Shown: positions 50,324 through 63,321 of the stretch, piece by piece | Position numbering within the stretch: position 1 is the first letter of the stretch | Layout: each line of letters begins with the position of its first letter | Assembly: GCF_000876015.1 (NCBI RefSeq) | Contig: NZ_BBQM01000012.1 | Coordinates: 558,001-622,000, forward strand | Direction: 5' to 3' | DNA: 64,000 nt | From: Cupriavidus basilensis | Lineage (GTDB): Bacteria > Pseudomonadota > Gammaproteobacteria > Burkholderiales > Burkholderiaceae | Notes under the pieces: generated by a model | What the model saw: only the letters and a program-made list of their open reading frames with translations | Databases searched by the model: none | Told to the model about the DNA's origin: nothing | Made by a program: the position numbers and the translations under genes

Positions 50324-52756
50324 TCAGAACAAATCCCGCTGCCCCGTCACCAGCCTTGAGAAATCCTCGTCCAGAAACGGCAGGATCGCATCCGCCACCG
50401 GCTGCAGCTGGCGCTCCAGGTAGTGGTCGTAGTCGAGCGCGCCGCGCCGCGTCTCCAGCGGCTCGGGGCCGGCGGTGGTCATCACGTAGCTGATCCAGCC
50501 GCCGTTCTGGTATTGCAGCGGCCGCCCCTCGCGCTGGTTGAACTCGTCGGCCGCGCGCGCGGCGCGCACGTGGGGCGGCACGTTGCGCTGGTAGGCTTCC
50601 AGCGGCCGGCGCAGGCGCTTGCGGTAGACCAGCAGGTCGTCGAACTCGCCGCCCAGCGTGCGCGCCACGTAGTCCTGCACGTATTCGCGGTAGGGCTGCT
50701 TCTTGAACACGCGCTGGTAGAGCTCCTGCTGGAAGCGCTGGGCCAGCGGGGTCCAGTCGGTGCGCACGGTCTCCAGCCCCTTGAACACCATCTCCTCCTT
50801 GCCGTGCTCGTCCGTCACCAGTCCGGCGTAGCGCTTCTTGCTGCCCTGCTCGGCGCCGCGCACGGTGGGCATCAGGAAGCGGTGGTAGTGGGTGTCGAAT
50901 TCGAGTTCCAGCGCGCTTTCGAGTCCATAGGCCGCGCGCAGGTGGTCGCGCCACCACTGGTTGACGTGCTCGACCAGCGCGCGGCCGAGCTGCTGCGCGT
51001 CGCGCTCCGAGTGCGGGTGCTTGAGCCAGACGAAGGTGGAGTCGGTGTCGCCGTAGATGACCTCGTAGCCGCGCGCCTCGATCAGCTCGCGCGTGCGGTG
51101 CATGATCTCGTGGCCGCGCATGGTGATCGACGAGGCCAGGCGCGGGTCGAAGAAGCGGCAGCCGCTCGAGCCCAGCACGCCGTAGAAGGCGTTCATGATG
51201 ATCTTGAGCGCCTGCGACAGCGGCTGGTTGCGCTGGCGCTTGGCGGCCTCGCGCTCCTGCCAGATCTGGCTGACGATGGCCGGCAGGCTGTGCTTGCCGC
51301 GCGAGAAGCGCGCGCCGCGGAAGCCCGGCACCGAATCGGCGTCGGACGGATGCTGCATGCCTTCCACCAGCCCGACCGGATCGATCAGGAAGGTGCGGAT
51401 GATGGACGGGTACAGGCTCTTGTAGTCGAGCACCAGCACCGAGTCGTACAGGCCCGGCCGCGAGTCCATGACGAAGCCGCCGGGGCTGCCCTGCTCGGGC
51501 ACGTCGCCGAGGTTGGGCGCCACGTAGCCCTGGCGGTGCATCAGCGGCATGTACAGGTGGCTGAACGCGGCCACCGAGCCGCCGCTGCGGTCGGCGGCGA
51601 GGCCGGTGACGGCGGCGCGCTCGAGCAGGAAGTGCAGCAGCTCGGTCCTGGCGAAGATGCGCGTGACCAGCTCGCAGTCCTTGAGGTTGTAGCGCGCCAG
51701 CGCGGGCTTGTCCTCGGCGAAGCGGCGGTCGATCTCCGCCATGCGCTGGTACGGGTTGTCGATGGACTTGCCTTCGCCGAGCAGCGTCTGCGCCACGCTT
51801 TCCAGGCTGAACGAGGGGAAATTCCAGGTGGCCGAGCGCAACGCCTCGATGCCGTCGACGATCAGGCGCCCGGCGGCGGAGGCGAAATAATGCTCCTGCT
51901 TGAAACCGTGCTCGCGCCACTCCAGCAGGCCGCCGCCGCGCCCGAAGCGCAGCGGCACGCGGTAGCGGTCGGCGTGCTTCTGCAGCACGCGCAAATCGAA
52001 CTGCACCACGTTCCAGCCGATGAGGACGTCGGGGTCGTGGCGCGCCATCCACTGGTTCAGCCGCTCCAGCATGTCGGCATGGCTGGCGCAATATTCGAGG
52101 TCGAAATCGATACCGTCGGCGTTGCCGTTGGGCGGGCCGAGCATGTACACCTGGCGCTGGCCGCAGCCTTCCAGCGCGATCGAGTACAGCTCGCCGTGGG
52201 CGGTGGTCTCGATGTCGAGCGAGACCAGCTTCAGGCGCGGCCGGTAGTCCGGCGCGGGTTTCATCTGGGTGTTGCGCAGCGGGCCCGCGGTGCCGGGCGC
52301 GGGCGGCTCGCCGCCGAACCACACCGGCGCGTTGATGAAGCGCTCCATCAGGTAGCGGTCGGTGGGCCGGATGTCGGCTTCGTAGACGTCCACGCCGTAT
52401 TCGCGCAGCAGCTTTTCCAGCTTGCCGAGCTGGCGGTATTGCGGGCAGTACAGGCCCAGCACCGGGCGCTGGTGGAAGTCGGTCAGCGGCAGCGGCTTGA
52501 GCTCGAAGCCGCGCTCGCCGCGCAGCACCTGCGTGGCGCGCTCGCCGTGCTCGGCCGGAATGAAGGCCACCGATTGCTGCGGGGCCAGGCGGACGTGGCG
52601 CGGGCCGTCGTCGGTCGCCAGCCAGAACTCGACCTCGGCGCCGGCCGCGGTGTCGCGCCAGTGCCGGGTCAGAAGAAAACCCTGTTGTCGTAGTCGGTCC
52701 ACCCTGTCGTTGCCTTCGCTGCCCTGGAAAATCCGGCCTTCGCGGCCACCGGACAT
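50324..52756 (-). CDS. polB: DNA polymerase II (family B)
   Basis: The 810-residue enzyme has the 3'-5' exonuclease motifs SLDIETT (Exo I, Asp181 and Glu183), NVVQFDL (Exo II) and YNLKDCEL (Exo III), then polymerase motif [14 protein letters not shown], motif [14 protein letters not shown] and motif C YGDTDST. It is a full-length translesion/restart polymerase, in other bacteria induced by the SOS response; no clear LexA box was seen upstream. The next gene upstream starts 18 bases away on the same strand but is unrelated in function. Confidence 0.95.
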   Translation of the reverse strand: MSGGREGRIFQGSEGNDRVDRLRQQGFLLTRHWRDTAAGAEVEFWLATDDGPRHVRLAPQQSVAFIPAEHGERATQVLRGERGFELKPLPLTDFHQRPVLGLYCPQYRQLGKLEKLLREYGVDVYEADIRPTDRYLMERFINAPVWFGGEPPAPGTAGPLRNTQMKPAPDYRPRLKLVSLDIETTAHGELYSIALEGCGQRQVYMLGPPNGNADGIDFDLEYCASHADMLERLNQWMARHDPDVLIGWNVVQFDLRVLQKHADRYRVPLRFGRGGGLLEWREHGFKQEHYFASAAGRLIVDGIEALRSATWNFPSFSLESVAQTLLGEGKSIDNPYQRMAEIDRRFAEDKPALARYNLKDCELVTRIFARTELLHFLLERAAVTGLAADRSGGSVAAFSHLYMPLMHRQGYVAPNLGDVPEQGSPGGFVMDSRPGLYDSVLVLDYKSLYPSIIRTFLIDPVGLVEGMQHPSDADSVPGFRGARFSRGKHSLPAIVSQIWQEREAAKRQRNQPLSQALKIIMNAFYGVLGSSGCRFFDPRLASSITMRGHEIMHRTRELIEARGYEVIYGDTDSTFVWLKHPHSERDAQQLGRALVEHVNQWWRDHLRAAYGLESALELEFDTHYHRFLMPTVRGAEQGSKKRYAGLVTDEHGKEEMVFKGLETVRTDWTPLAQRFQQELYQRVFKKQPYREYVQDYVARTLGGEFDDLLVYRKRLRRPLEAYQRNVPPHVRAARAADEFNQREGRPLQYQNGGWISYVMTTAGPEPLETRRGALDYDHYLERQLQPVADAILPFLDEDFSRLVTGQRDLF

Positions 52757-52774
52757 TCTACCGGCGCCGGCGCC

Positions 52775-54166
52775 TCAGAGCATGGCCGAGTGCAGGTGGT
52801 GCGGGTCGTCCAGGGTGTCGGCGATGATCTGCAGGGATTCCTCCACCTCGTCGCGGTCGCTCGGGCCGCCCAGGCAGATGCGCACCGCGTCGGGCGGGTT
52901 GCCGTCGGTGGAGAACGCCGCGCTGGACACCGCGCCGATGCTGCGCGAGCGCAGGTGCAGCGCCAGCTCGGACGGGCTCCACACGCTTTCGCCGGGGATC
53001 GGCAGCCACAGGTGGAAGCCGCCGGGATCGGCGTCGTAGGGCCGGCTCGCCAGGATGCGCTGCGCGATCGCCTGGCGCGCCACGCTCTCGGCGCGGATCG
53101 CCTTGAGCATGTCGTCCACGGTGCCGTCCTGGATCCACGCGGTGGCCAGCAGCGTGTTGAACGGGCTGGCCATCACCGTGGTGGCACGCAGCGTGCCGGC
53201 CAGGCGCTGGGTCTGGCGCGCGTTGGGGCCGTGGATGAAGGCGATGCGCAGGCCCGCGCCGAAGCACTTGGACAGCCCGGTCACGTAGTACGTGAGCTCC
53301 GGCGCCAGCGTGGCGAACGCATCGGGCACGCTGTGCGGCAGCATGCCGTAGGCGTCGTCCTCGATGATCGGCACGCTGTAGCGCAGCGCGATGTCGGCGA
53401 GGATCTCGCGGCGGCGCTGCGGGATCGTGCGCGTGCTCGGGTTCTGCAGCGTGGGGTTGCAGTAGAACGCGGCCGGCTTCTGGGTCTTGCACAGCGCCTC
53501 GAAGGCCGGCGCGAGCGGGCCGTCCTCGTCGCCGGGCAGCGCCTGCAGCTGCACGCCGAGCTGCGCGGCGATGGCCTTGATGCCGGGATAGGCCAGCGTG
53601 TCCAGGCAGATCGCCTGGCCCGGCCGGGACAACTGCGACAGCAGCGCCACCAGCGCGCTGTGGATGCCGGGCGCGATCAGCACGGTCTCCGCGCTGCAGG
53701 CCGGCACCAGCCGCCGCAGCCAGCCGGTGGCCACCGCGCGGTCGGCCGGCGTGCCGCCGAAGTCCTGGTAGCGCAGCAGCGTGTACGGATCGGTGGCGCC
53801 CATCAGGCGCGTCATCGACTCGCGCAGCCGCGCGGCCAGCGCCGGCGGCTCGGGCGGCATGTTCATGGTCATCTCGGCGCCGGTGCCGGCGCGCAGCGGC
53901 AGCGCCGGCGCGCGCCCGCGCACGTAGGTGCCGCTGCCGGCCTTGGTGTCGATCAGGCCGCGCTTGCGCGCCTCGTTGTAGCCGCGCGCCACCGTCGTGT
54001 AGTTGAGCTTGAGCGCGTCGGCGAGGTCGCGCAGCGCGGGCAGCCGGTCGCGCGCCTGGAGGCGGCCGCTGGCGAGCGCCTCCTCGATCAGGTCGGGAAT
54101 CATCAGATAGGCCGGTTTCGGACTCTCTGCGATGCGCTTTTCCCAATGGTTCGTCAGGCCAGACAA
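52775..54166 (-). CDS. MocR-type GntR/aminotransferase transcriptional regulator
   Basis: Residues 1-75 form a GntR winged helix (LIEEALASGRLQARDRLPALRDLADALKLNYTTVARGYNEARKRGLIDTKAGSGTYV). Residues 90-463 are a type I aminotransferase fold with the PLP lysine in YYVTGLSKCFGAGLRIAF and IIEDDAYG. The TTG at 54166, with GGAG upstream, gives the family start MSGLTNHWEKRI; the open frame continues upstream without a good start. It is divergent from the nitrilase cluster across 400 bases containing MocR-like repeated boxes and is its likely regulator, possibly sensing an amino compound through PLP. Confidence 0.85.
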   Translation of the reverse strand: MSGLTNHWEKRIAESPKPAYLMIPDLIEEALASGRLQARDRLPALRDLADALKLNYTTVARGYNEARKRGLIDTKAGSGTYVRGRAPALPLRAGTGAEMTMNMPPEPPALAARLRESMTRLMGATDPYTLLRYQDFGGTPADRAVATGWLRRLVPACSAETVLIAPGIHSALVALLSQLSRPGQAICLDTLAYPGIKAIAAQLGVQLQALPGDEDGPLAPAFEALCKTQKPAAFYCNPTLQNPSTRTIPQRRREILADIALRYSVPIIEDDAYGMLPHSVPDAFATLAPELTYYVTGLSKCFGAGLRIAFIHGPNARQTQRLAGTLRATTVMASPFNTLLATAWIQDGTVDDMLKAIRAESVARQAIAQRILASRPYDADPGGFHLWLPIPGESVWSPSELALHLRSRSIGAVSSAAFSTDGNPPDAVRICLGGPSDRDEVEESLQIIADTLDDPHHLHSAML

Positions 54167-54233
54167 GGCGGGCTCCGGTAGCTGGATTCGAGCCTCAAGG
54201 CTAGCACCAAGCGATTGCTTTTCCCAAGCAATA

Positions 54234-54450
54234 TTGATTGCATCAATTCGCGCAGCATGATGGTGCGTGAACGAGCCTGATTGCACCGATTGAGCGCATG
54301 CGATCGCCCCGCCGGCCGCGCCGCGGTGCATTCCGGGCAGCCGGCGCGTGGCCGCGAGGTGGCAATCGCGGTACTCGCCGCGCGCGAATCGCTGCCGATC
54401 ACTGATGCGATCAATGCGGCTGCGCCTGCCAGATCGCAGATTGATCGCAT
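54234..54450. promoter_or_regulatory. Repeated ATTGAT/ATCAAT boxes between MocR and the nitrilase cluster
   Basis: ATTGAT-TGC-ATCAAT (54234-54248) is a perfect dyad 68 bases upstream of the MocR start. ATGCGATCAAT (54405-54415) and its exact inverse ATTGATCGCAT (54440-54450) lie nearer the nitrilase genes. MocR proteins bind such repeated half-sites. The whole region 54167-54566 has no gene; a GATCGATCGATCGA run at 54509-54522 lies in the probable leader. Confidence 0.65.
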
Positions 54451-54566
54451 GGCCATGCCGCGCGGATGGCATACCGGTTGCACAAGGTTCCACGTCGGCC
54501 CCCCGGCCGATCGATCGATCGACGGATCGCTTGATCGACTGAACCCCAACGAATTGGAGCAAAAAC

Positions 54567-55049
54567 ATGCCCGCAGTGAACAAACCGGCCCACAAGAAGG
54601 GCGATTTCCTGGTCGACTACGAAGAGAAGGTCTTCGAGGACGTGAAGGCCGAGCCGGGCGAGAAGGCGCTGGTGACCTTCCACACCGTGGCCTTCGAAGG
54701 CTCGATCGGCTTCGTCAACATGCTGCAGGCCACCCGCCTGCAGCGCAAGGGCTTCGAGACCTCGATCCTGCTGTATGGCCCGGGCGTCACGCTGGGCCTG
54801 CAGCGCGGCTTCCCCACGCTGGGCGACGAAGCCTTCCCGGGCCACCTGAACTTCAACAAGCAGCTCACCAAGTTCATGGACGAAGGCGGCAAGGTCTACG
54901 CCTGCCGCTTCGCGCTGCAGGCGCTGTACGGCCACGGCGAAGCCTCGCTGATCGAAGGCGTGCGCCCGATCAACCCGCTCGACGTGCTCGACCTCAAGCT
55001 CCTGCACCGCAAGGAGAACGCGCTGATCATCGACACCTGGACGGTTTAA
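54567..55049 (+). CDS. MSMEG_0572/Sll0783 family nitrogen starvation response protein
   Basis: The 160-residue protein contains [54 protein letters not shown] and [14 protein letters not shown] segments with [26 protein letters not shown], the pattern of this DsrE-like family. It is the first gene of the Nit1C-type cluster. Its Synechocystis relative (Sll0783) rises under nitrogen starvation. Its biochemical role is not known. ATG follows GGAGC. Confidence 0.9.
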   Translation: MPAVNKPAHKKGDFLVDYEEKVFEDVKAEPGEKALVTFHTVAFEGSIGFVNMLQATRLQRKGFETSILLYGPGVTLGLQRGFPTLGDEAFPGHLNFNKQLTKFMDEGGKVYACRFALQALYGHGEASLIEGVRPINPLDVLDLKLLHRKENALIIDTWTV

Positions 55050-55071
55050 GCACAGAGAGGCGGGTATCACC

Positions 55072-56088
55072 ATGTCACAGAAACGCATCGTGCGCGCAGC
55101 CGCGGTCCAGATCTCCCCGGACCTCGAACACGGCGAGGGTACGCTCGGCAAGGTCTGCGAGGCGATCGACAAGGCCGCCCTGGAGGGCGTGCAACTGATC
55201 GTCTTCCCCGAGACCTTCGTGCCGTACTACCCGTATTTTTCCTTCGTGCGGCCGCCGGTGCAGGCCGGCGCCGACCACATGCGCCTGTACGAGCAAGCCG
55301 TGGTGGTACCCGGCCCGGTCACGCACGCCGTCGCCGAGCGCGCGCGCCGGCACGGCATGGTGGTGGTGCTCGGCGTCAACGAGCGCGACCACGGCACCAT
55401 CTACAACACCCAGCTGATCTTCGACGCCGACGGCCGCCTCGTGCTCAAGCGCCGCAAGATCACCCCCACCTACCACGAACGCATGATCTGGGGCCAGGGC
55501 GACGCCGCCGGCCTCAAGGTCGCCGACACCGCCGTCGGCCGCGTGGGCGCGCTGGCCTGCTGGGAGCACTACAACCCGCTGGCGCGCTACGCGCTGATGA
55601 CCCAGCACGAGGAAATCCACTGCAGCCAGTTCCCGGGCTCGCTGGTGGGCCCGGTCTTCGCCGACCAGATCGAAGTCACCATCCGCCACCACGCGCTGGA
55701 ATCGGGCTGCTTCGTGGTCAACGCCACCGGCTGGCTGACCGAGCAGCAGATCGCCTCCGTGACCACCGACCCGGAGCTGCAGAAGGCCCTGCGCGGCGGC
55801 TGCAACACCGCGATCATCTCGCCCGAGGGCAAGCACCTCGCCACGCCGCTGCGCGAGGGCGAAGGCCTGGTGATCGCCGACCTGGACATGTCGCTCATCA
55901 CCAAGCGCAAACGCATGATGGACTCGGTGGGGCACTACGCGCGCCCCGAACTGCTGAGCCTCGCCATCAACGACCGGCCGGCCACCACGGTCTCGGCCAT
56001 GAGCACCGCATTCGCCAACTTCAACGGGAGCCCCCAACATGCACTCCAGCGAGACGACGCCGGCCTCGAGCCGGCAGTTGATGACTGA
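55072..56088 (+). CDS. Nit1 nitrilase (Sll0784/MSMEG_0571-type)
   Basis: The 338-residue enzyme has the nitrilase catalytic set: Glu47 in [13 protein letters not shown], Lys129 in [15 protein letters not shown] and Cys163 in [12 protein letters not shown]. These match the aliphatic/cyano nitrilase branch. It hydrolyses a nitrile to an acid and ammonia; in this cluster type it is linked to cyanide assimilation as nitrogen source. The last about 17 codons overlap the next gene by 50 bases. Confidence 0.93.
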   Translation: MSQKRIVRAAAVQISPDLEHGEGTLGKVCEAIDKAALEGVQLIVFPETFVPYYPYFSFVRPPVQAGADHMRLYEQAVVVPGPVTHAVAERARRHGMVVVLGVNERDHGTIYNTQLIFDADGRLVLKRRKITPTYHERMIWGQGDAAGLKVADTAVGRVGALACWEHYNPLARYALMTQHEEIHCSQFPGSLVGPVFADQIEVTIRHHALESGCFVVNATGWLTEQQIASVTTDPELQKALRGGCNTAIISPEGKHLATPLREGEGLVIADLDMSLITKRKRMMDSVGHYARPELLSLAINDRPATTVSAMSTAFANFNGSPQHALQRDDAGLEPAVDD

Positions 56089-57160
56089 GCTTCAATCCGT
56101 CGGCATGCGCCTGGAAGACCCGCGCGCGGGGGCGGCCAGCCGCCGCGGCGGCGCGGGCCCGTCGGACCACAAGGCGGTGACCATCGACGGCGTGACCATC
56201 ATGGTGCCGGTGCATACCAGCACGGCCTGGGATTCGCCGTTCGTCGCCTCCGCGCCCGACGCGAGCGGCGCGGTCAGGCTCACGCGCGGCACCATCCCGA
56301 TCGCCAGCATCAGCTTTCCCAGGACACCGCGTTTCTACGCCATGCAGACGATGGAAGGCGTGCCCTACTCGCACATCGCCACGCTGCACGGCGCCGACGT
56401 GCTGGCCACCACGGTGCTGCAGACCTGCATCCGCTACGAAAGCCGGCGCAAGACCTGCAAGTTCTGCTCGATCGGGCAGTCGCTGGCGGCCGGCCGCACC
56501 ATCGCCCGCAAGACGCCCGAGCAACTGGCCGAGGTGGCGCGCGCCGCGGTGCTGCTCGACGGCGTCAAGCACATGGTGCTGACCACCGGCACGCCGCCCA
56601 CGCCGGACCGCGGCGCCAGCATCCTGTGCGACAGCGCGTTCGCCATCCGCGCCGCGGTCGACCTGCCGATCCAGGCGCAGTGCGAGCCGCCCGACGACGA
56701 CCGCTGGTTCAGCCGCATGCGCGCGGCCGGCATCGACACGCTCGGCATGCACCTGGAAGTGGTCACGCCGTCGGTGCGCGAGCGCATCATGCCGGGCAAG
56801 GCCTCGGTGCCGCTGTCCCGCTACATGGAGTCGTTCAAGGCCGCGGTGGCGGTGTTCGGCCGCGGCCAGGTCAGCACCTACATCCTCGCCGGCCTGGGCG
56901 ACACCGCCGAGGCCATCCTGTCGATCTCGCGCGAGCTGCTCGACATCGGCGTCTATCCGTTCGTGGTGCCGTTCGTGCCGATCTCCGGCACGCCGCTGGA
57001 AGACCACCCGGCGCCCACGCCCGAATTCATGAAGTCGGTGCTGCAGCCGCTCGGCGCGATGGTCGCCGCGGCCGGCATGCGCTCGGCCGACATCAAGGCC
57101 GGCTGCGGCAAGTGCGGCGCCTGCTCGTCGCTGTCGTCCTACGAAGGGCTGGCAGCATGA
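56039..57160 (+). CDS. MSMEG_0568 family radical SAM protein
   Basis: The 373-residue protein has a [4Fe-4S] motif with unusual spacing, C130-x9-C140-x2-C143 in [19 protein letters not shown], followed by a radical SAM barrel. A second cysteine cluster ([11 protein letters not shown]) lies at the C-terminus and may bind another FeS centre. The ATG at 56039 has GGGAG in front; an ATG at 56081 would reduce the overlap with the nitrilase gene from 50 to 8 bases. The product of the reaction is unknown. Confidence 0.9.
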   Translation: MHSSETTPASSRQLMTELQSVGMRLEDPRAGAASRRGGAGPSDHKAVTIDGVTIMVPVHTSTAWDSPFVASAPDASGAVRLTRGTIPIASISFPRTPRFYAMQTMEGVPYSHIATLHGADVLATTVLQTCIRYESRRKTCKFCSIGQSLAAGRTIARKTPEQLAEVARAAVLLDGVKHMVLTTGTPPTPDRGASILCDSAFAIRAAVDLPIQAQCEPPDDDRWFSRMRAAGIDTLGMHLEVVTPSVRERIMPGKASVPLSRYMESFKAAVAVFGRGQVSTYILAGLGDTAEAILSISRELLDIGVYPFVVPFVPISGTPLEDHPAPTPEFMKSVLQPLGAMVAAAGMRSADIKAGCGKCGACSSLSSYEGLAA

Positions 57161-57702
57161 AAGCCGATCTCTGCGTCGAAGTGCCGGCCGCCGAGGTCCT
57201 GCGCGTGCGCTGGGCCGACGCGGCCTGGGAAAGCGAGCAGGCCTACCGCCTGCGGCGCGCGGTGTTCTGCGACGAGCAGGGCATCTTCGCCGGCGACGAC
57301 CGCGATGCCGTCGACGACGTGGCCCAGCTGCTGGTGGCCGTGGTGTCCCGGCCCGGCCAGCCGGAGCAGGTGGTCGGCACCGTGCGCATCCACGAGAGCG
57401 AGCCCGGCGTGTGGTTCGGCTCGCGCCTGGCGGTGGACGCGGCCTTCCGCCGCCACGGCAAGATCGGCGCCACGCTGATCCGCCTGGCCGTGAGCAGCGC
57501 CAACGCGCTGGGCTGCCAGCGCTTCCTGGCCCACGTGCAGAGCCAGAACGTGCCGCTGTTCCGGCGCCTGCACTGGAGCGTGCTGTCGGAAGAAACACTG
57601 CTCGGCCATCCGCACCACCTGATGCAGGCGGACCTGAACATGTATCCGCCCTGCCACACGCCGCGCGAAGGCTTCGTCGCCGAAGGCAGGGCCGCGCGAT
57701 GA
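57157..57702 (+). CDS. MSMEG_0567/Sll0786 family GNAT acetyltransferase
   Basis: 181 residues with a GNAT core: RLRRAVFCDEQGIF, VVGTVRIHE, FGSRLAVDAAFRRHGKIGATLIRLAV (acetyl-CoA loop R-x-x-G-K-I-G) and HWSVLSEE. ATGA overlap with the radical SAM gene. Unknown acceptor. Confidence 0.9.
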   Translation: MKADLCVEVPAAEVLRVRWADAAWESEQAYRLRRAVFCDEQGIFAGDDRDAVDDVAQLLVAVVSRPGQPEQVVGTVRIHESEPGVWFGSRLAVDAAFRRHGKIGATLIRLAVSSANALGCQRFLAHVQSQNVPLFRRLHWSVLSEETLLGHPHHLMQADLNMYPPCHTPREGFVAEGRAAR

Positions 57703-58691
57703 CGCTCGACGAACTCGTGCGCGCGCAGCGCGCCAGCCGCGGCTTCGGCCACAAGACCGACATCGCCGGCATGCTGTCCTCGCTCGGCAGCGCCCTGCCC
57801 GGCGGCGCGCGCGACCTCGACCAGGCCGTGGCCGTGGGCGACGACTGCGCCGCCATCGCCGACGGCGACGGCTACCTGCTGTTCGCCATCGAAGGCATGG
57901 TCAGCGACTTCATCCGCACCATGCCGTGGTTCGCCGGCTACAGCGCGGTGATGGTCAACATCAGCGACGTGTGCGCGATGGGCGGGCGCCCGCTGGCGGT
58001 GGTCGACGCGATCTGGAGCCAGGGCGTGGACGATGCCGCCGAGGTCTTCAAGGGCATGGCGGCGGCGGCCTCGCGCTACGGCGTGCCGATCGTGGGCGGG
58101 CACAGCAACGCCCGCGCCGACCAGGCCCAGCTCGCGGTGGCCATCCTCGGGCGCGCCACGCGCCTGCTCTCCAGCTTCGCCGCGCGTCCCGGCCAGCGCC
58201 TGCTGATGGCGGTGGACCTGCGCGGCGCCTTCGTCGAGCCGTATCCGTACTGGAACGCCTCCACCGAGGCGCCGGCCCAGCGCCTGCGCGGCGACCTGGA
58301 GATCCTGCCGGCGCTGGCCGAGGACGGCCTGTGCGCCGCGGCCAAGGACATCAGCATGGCCGGCACGCTCGGCACCGCGCTGATGCTGCTGGAGTGCTCC
58401 GGCGTGGGCGCCGTCATCGACCTCGCGCGCATCCCCGCCCCGCCCGGCGTGGACCCGCAGCGCTGGCTGAGCGCCTTCCCCAGCTTCGGTTTCCTGCTGG
58501 CCGTGGACGAGCAGGACGTGGAAGCCGTGGGCGCGCGCTTCCGCGCGCGCGGCATCGCGTGCGCGGACATCGGCGCCATCGACGCCACGCGCACGGTGCG
58601 GGTCGAGCGGCACGGCGAGCGCGCCGTGCTGTGGGACTTCGCCAGCGACGCCTTCATCGTGCCGCGCGGCACGGCCCCCCTCACCGCATAA
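57699..58691 (+). CDS. Sll0787 family AIR synthase/ThiL-like protein
   Basis: 330 residues resembling PurM/ThiL-type ATP-binding enzymes: VGDDCAAIADGDGYLLFAIEGMVSDFI, AVMVNISDVCAMGGRPLAVVDAI, GVPIVGGHSN and KDISMAGTLGTALMLLECSGVGAVIDL. It probably phosphorylates or activates a carboxyl or amide in the cluster's unknown product. Start overlaps the GNAT gene by 4 bases. Confidence 0.9.
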   Translation: MTLDELVRAQRASRGFGHKTDIAGMLSSLGSALPGGARDLDQAVAVGDDCAAIADGDGYLLFAIEGMVSDFIRTMPWFAGYSAVMVNISDVCAMGGRPLAVVDAIWSQGVDDAAEVFKGMAAAASRYGVPIVGGHSNARADQAQLAVAILGRATRLLSSFAARPGQRLLMAVDLRGAFVEPYPYWNASTEAPAQRLRGDLEILPALAEDGLCAAAKDISMAGTLGTALMLLECSGVGAVIDLARIPAPPGVDPQRWLSAFPSFGFLLAVDEQDVEAVGARFRARGIACADIGAIDATRTVRVERHGERAVLWDFASDAFIVPRGTAPLTA

Positions 58692-58700
58692 GGACTACCC

Positions 58701-58988
58701 ATGCCAGTCACGCATTTCCGGGTGCAATGGCCGGACAACAGCCAGGCCACCTGCTACTCGCCCTCGTCGGTCGTCACCGAGTATTTCGCCGCCGGGCAGG
58801 ACTATCCGCTCGAGGACTTCCTCGCGCGCGCGCGCCAGGCGCTGGGCAGCGCCTCCGAGCGCGTGCGGGCCAAGTACGGCTACGCCTGCTCCTCGGCGAT
58901 GGACCAGCTCGAGCAGATCGAAAACACCGCCGCCAGGTGGAGCGCCCAGCCGGACGCCACCGTGCGCGTGCTCGGCTTCGGGCGCTAG
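58701..58988 (+). CDS. MSMEG_0570 family small protein
   Basis: 95 residues beginning MPVTHFRVQWPDNSQATCYSPS, with FAAGQDYPLEDFLARARQALGSASERVRAKYGYACSSA. Two conserved-looking cysteines. It is always found in this cluster; function unknown. Confidence 0.88.
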   Translation: MPVTHFRVQWPDNSQATCYSPSSVVTEYFAAGQDYPLEDFLARARQALGSASERVRAKYGYACSSAMDQLEQIENTAARWSAQPDATVRVLGFGR

Positions 58989-59047
58989 CGCGGCCCGGGC
59001 AGCACGCCAGTCATTCGCGCATCACCGCTATCTACGAAGGAACCATC

Positions 59048-60337
59048 ATGTCCAATACTCTCGGCGCAAGCCAACCCGGCGGGGCAGCCGCCAAGCACTA
59101 CAGCGTGATCGTGGTCGGGGGCGGCCAGGCAGGCCTGTCCATGAGCTACTACCTGCAGCAGGCCAGGATCGACCACCTCGTGATCGAAAAGCACACCATC
59201 ACCCACACCTGGCGCAACCAGCGCTGGGATGCGTTCTGCCTGGTCACGCCCAACTGGCAATGCGCGCTGCCCGGCTACCCGTACCGGGGCAGCGACCCCC
59301 ACGGCTTCATGAAGAAGGACGAGATCGAGGCCTATCTGGACGGTTTCATCCGCATGGTCGACGCGCCGGTGCTCGAGCACACCGAGGTGCGCCGCGTCAG
59401 GCCGCGCGAGCACGGCGGCTACGAGGTCTTCACCTCGAACGGCGACTTCACCGCCGACCAGGTGGTGGTGGCCTCGGGCGGCTATCACGCGCCGATCGTG
59501 CCGCGCATGGCCGAGCGGCTGCCGGCCGGCATCCGCCAGATCCAGTCGTCCGAGTACCGCAACCCGCAGGCGCTGCCCGAAGGCGCGGTGCTGGTGGTGG
59601 GCTCCGGCCAGTCCGGCGCGCAGATCGCCGAAGACCTGCACCTGGCCGGGCGCAAGGTCTACCTGGCGGTGGGCGAGGCGCCGCGCTGCGCGCGCTTCTA
59701 CCGCGGCCGCGACGTGGTGGACTGGCTGGCCGACATGCAGTACTACGACATGCCGGTGGAAGAGCACCCGCTGCGCGAAGGCGTGCGCGACAACACCAAC
59801 CACTACGTGACCGGGCGCGACGGCGGGCGCGACATCGACCTGCGCAAGTTCGCCAGCGAAGGCATGGAACTGTACGGCGTGCTGGACGACTACCGCGACG
59901 GCCACCTGCGCTTCGCGCCCAACCTGGCGGCCAACCTGCAGGACGCCGACGACACCTACAACCGCATCAACGCCGGCATCGACAAGTACATCGAGAAGCA
60001 AGGCATCGCGGCGCCGCCGGCCAGCGTCTACGAGCCGGTGTGGCGGCCCGCCGGCGAGCGCACCGCGCTGGACCTGGGCAGCGCCGGCATCGGCAGCATC
60101 ATCTGGTGCATCGGCTTCCGCCCGGACTTCAGCTGGCTGGAAGTGCCGGTCTTCAACGGCCGCGGCTATCCCGGCCACGTGCGCGGCGTCACCGCGCAGG
60201 CCGGCCTGTACTTCCTCGGCCTGCCGTGGCTGCACACCTGGGGCTCGGGCCGCTTCTCCGGCATCGCGCGCGACGCCGAGTTCCTGGCCGGCAAGGTGAT
60301 CGCCGCGCGCACCGGCGAAGAAGCGCTGGCGGCCTGA
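59048..60337 (+). CDS. MSMEG_0569 family flavin-dependent oxidoreductase
   Basis: 429 residues. FAD-binding [18 protein letters not shown] near residue 20, a second GxGxxG ([17 protein letters not shown]) for NADPH, and [17 protein letters not shown] like flavin monooxygenases. It closes the seven-gene nitrilase cluster. Likely an N- or C-oxidising monooxygenase. Confidence 0.92.
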   Translation: MSNTLGASQPGGAAAKHYSVIVVGGGQAGLSMSYYLQQARIDHLVIEKHTITHTWRNQRWDAFCLVTPNWQCALPGYPYRGSDPHGFMKKDEIEAYLDGFIRMVDAPVLEHTEVRRVRPREHGGYEVFTSNGDFTADQVVVASGGYHAPIVPRMAERLPAGIRQIQSSEYRNPQALPEGAVLVVGSGQSGAQIAEDLHLAGRKVYLAVGEAPRCARFYRGRDVVDWLADMQYYDMPVEEHPLREGVRDNTNHYVTGRDGGRDIDLRKFASEGMELYGVLDDYRDGHLRFAPNLAANLQDADDTYNRINAGIDKYIEKQGIAAPPASVYEPVWRPAGERTALDLGSAGIGSIIWCIGFRPDFSWLEVPVFNGRGYPGHVRGVTAQAGLYFLGLPWLHTWGSGRFSGIARDAEFLAGKVIAARTGEEALAA

Positions 60338-60338
60338 C

Positions 60339-61159
60339 ATGCACCGCGCTCGCACCGACTACGTGGCGGGCATGCCGCAGTTGTCGTACACGGGGCTGTC
60401 GGAGAACTGGCTGCTCAAGACCTGCGGCGACCTGCACTGGCAGGGCCTTGCCGCGCTGGCCGGGCAGGCCGTGCCGGAGTTCCGCGACGCCGGGGGGCAC
60501 AAGTCCTACGCCGCCTTCCTGGCGATCCGCGTGCGCGAGGCCGCGCTGGAGACGATGGGCGAGCACGCGGCATTCGCCATCGACAGCGAGCTCCAGCGCG
60601 TGACCGGCGCGCGCCACCACAGCACGCACCGCGTGATGGCGGGCGAGGCGCGCCGCGCCGAGGTGACGATGATGTCCACCTTCATCCGCCGCGAGCGCGA
60701 GCGCGACAACCGCTCGGTGGTGCGCGCGGCCTTCGGCCCCGCGCCCGAGGCGCCGCTGCCCGCCGCCGCCGAGATGGCGACGCTGGCCAAGCGCTTCCGC
60801 GCGGGCGACTGGGGCGCGCACCTCGGGCTGGCGCAGACGCTGGCGCCCGCGCGCCACACCGCCGAATACCTGCCCTGCCCGTACACCGACTTCAACGGCG
60901 CCGACCTGCTCTACTTCGCCAGCTTCCAGGCCATCGTCGACCGCGCCGAATGGCAGTGGCAGCGCTTCGAGGAGCCGCCCGCGGTGTCGCAGCGCGACCT
61001 GTTCTTCCACGGCAACGTCAATTTGGGCGACGCGCTGGAATTATCGTTCAGCGCCGTGCACAGCGGCCCCGGCGGGCTGGCGCACTGGTGCGAGATCCGC
61101 CGCGCCAGCGACGGCGAGAAGATCGCCGACGTGGTCACGCGCAAGCACTGGAGAACGCG

Positions 61160-61163
<4 letters not shown>
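60339..61163 (+). CDS. Pnap_2097 family protein (LnmK-like hotdog fold)
   Basis: A 274-residue protein made of two hotdog-like halves: PQLSYTGLSENWLLKTCGDLHW, HHSTHRVMAGEARRAEVTMMSTFIRR and PYTDFNGADLLYFASFQAIVDRAEW, SQRDLFFHGNVNLGDALELSF. These features match the Pnap_2097 family, related to LnmK, which transfers and decarboxylates methylmalonyl units. It begins one base after the flavoprotein stop and overlaps the mutase start (ATGA), so it belongs to the same transcript. Its presence beside a methylmalonyl-CoA mutase suggests use of that acyl group. Medium certainty for the family, low for the reaction. Confidence 0.7.
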
Positions 61164-63289
<2,126 letters not shown>

Positions 63290-63321
63290 ACCTGCGGTCC
63301 GGCTAACCGGGCGCGCCGCCT

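Noticed and set aside
54167..54595. N-terminal extension of the MocR regulator up to 54595
   Set aside because: It would cover the divergent promoter region and the operator repeats, and lacks a MocR-like sequence. The TTG at 54166 gives the normal family start.
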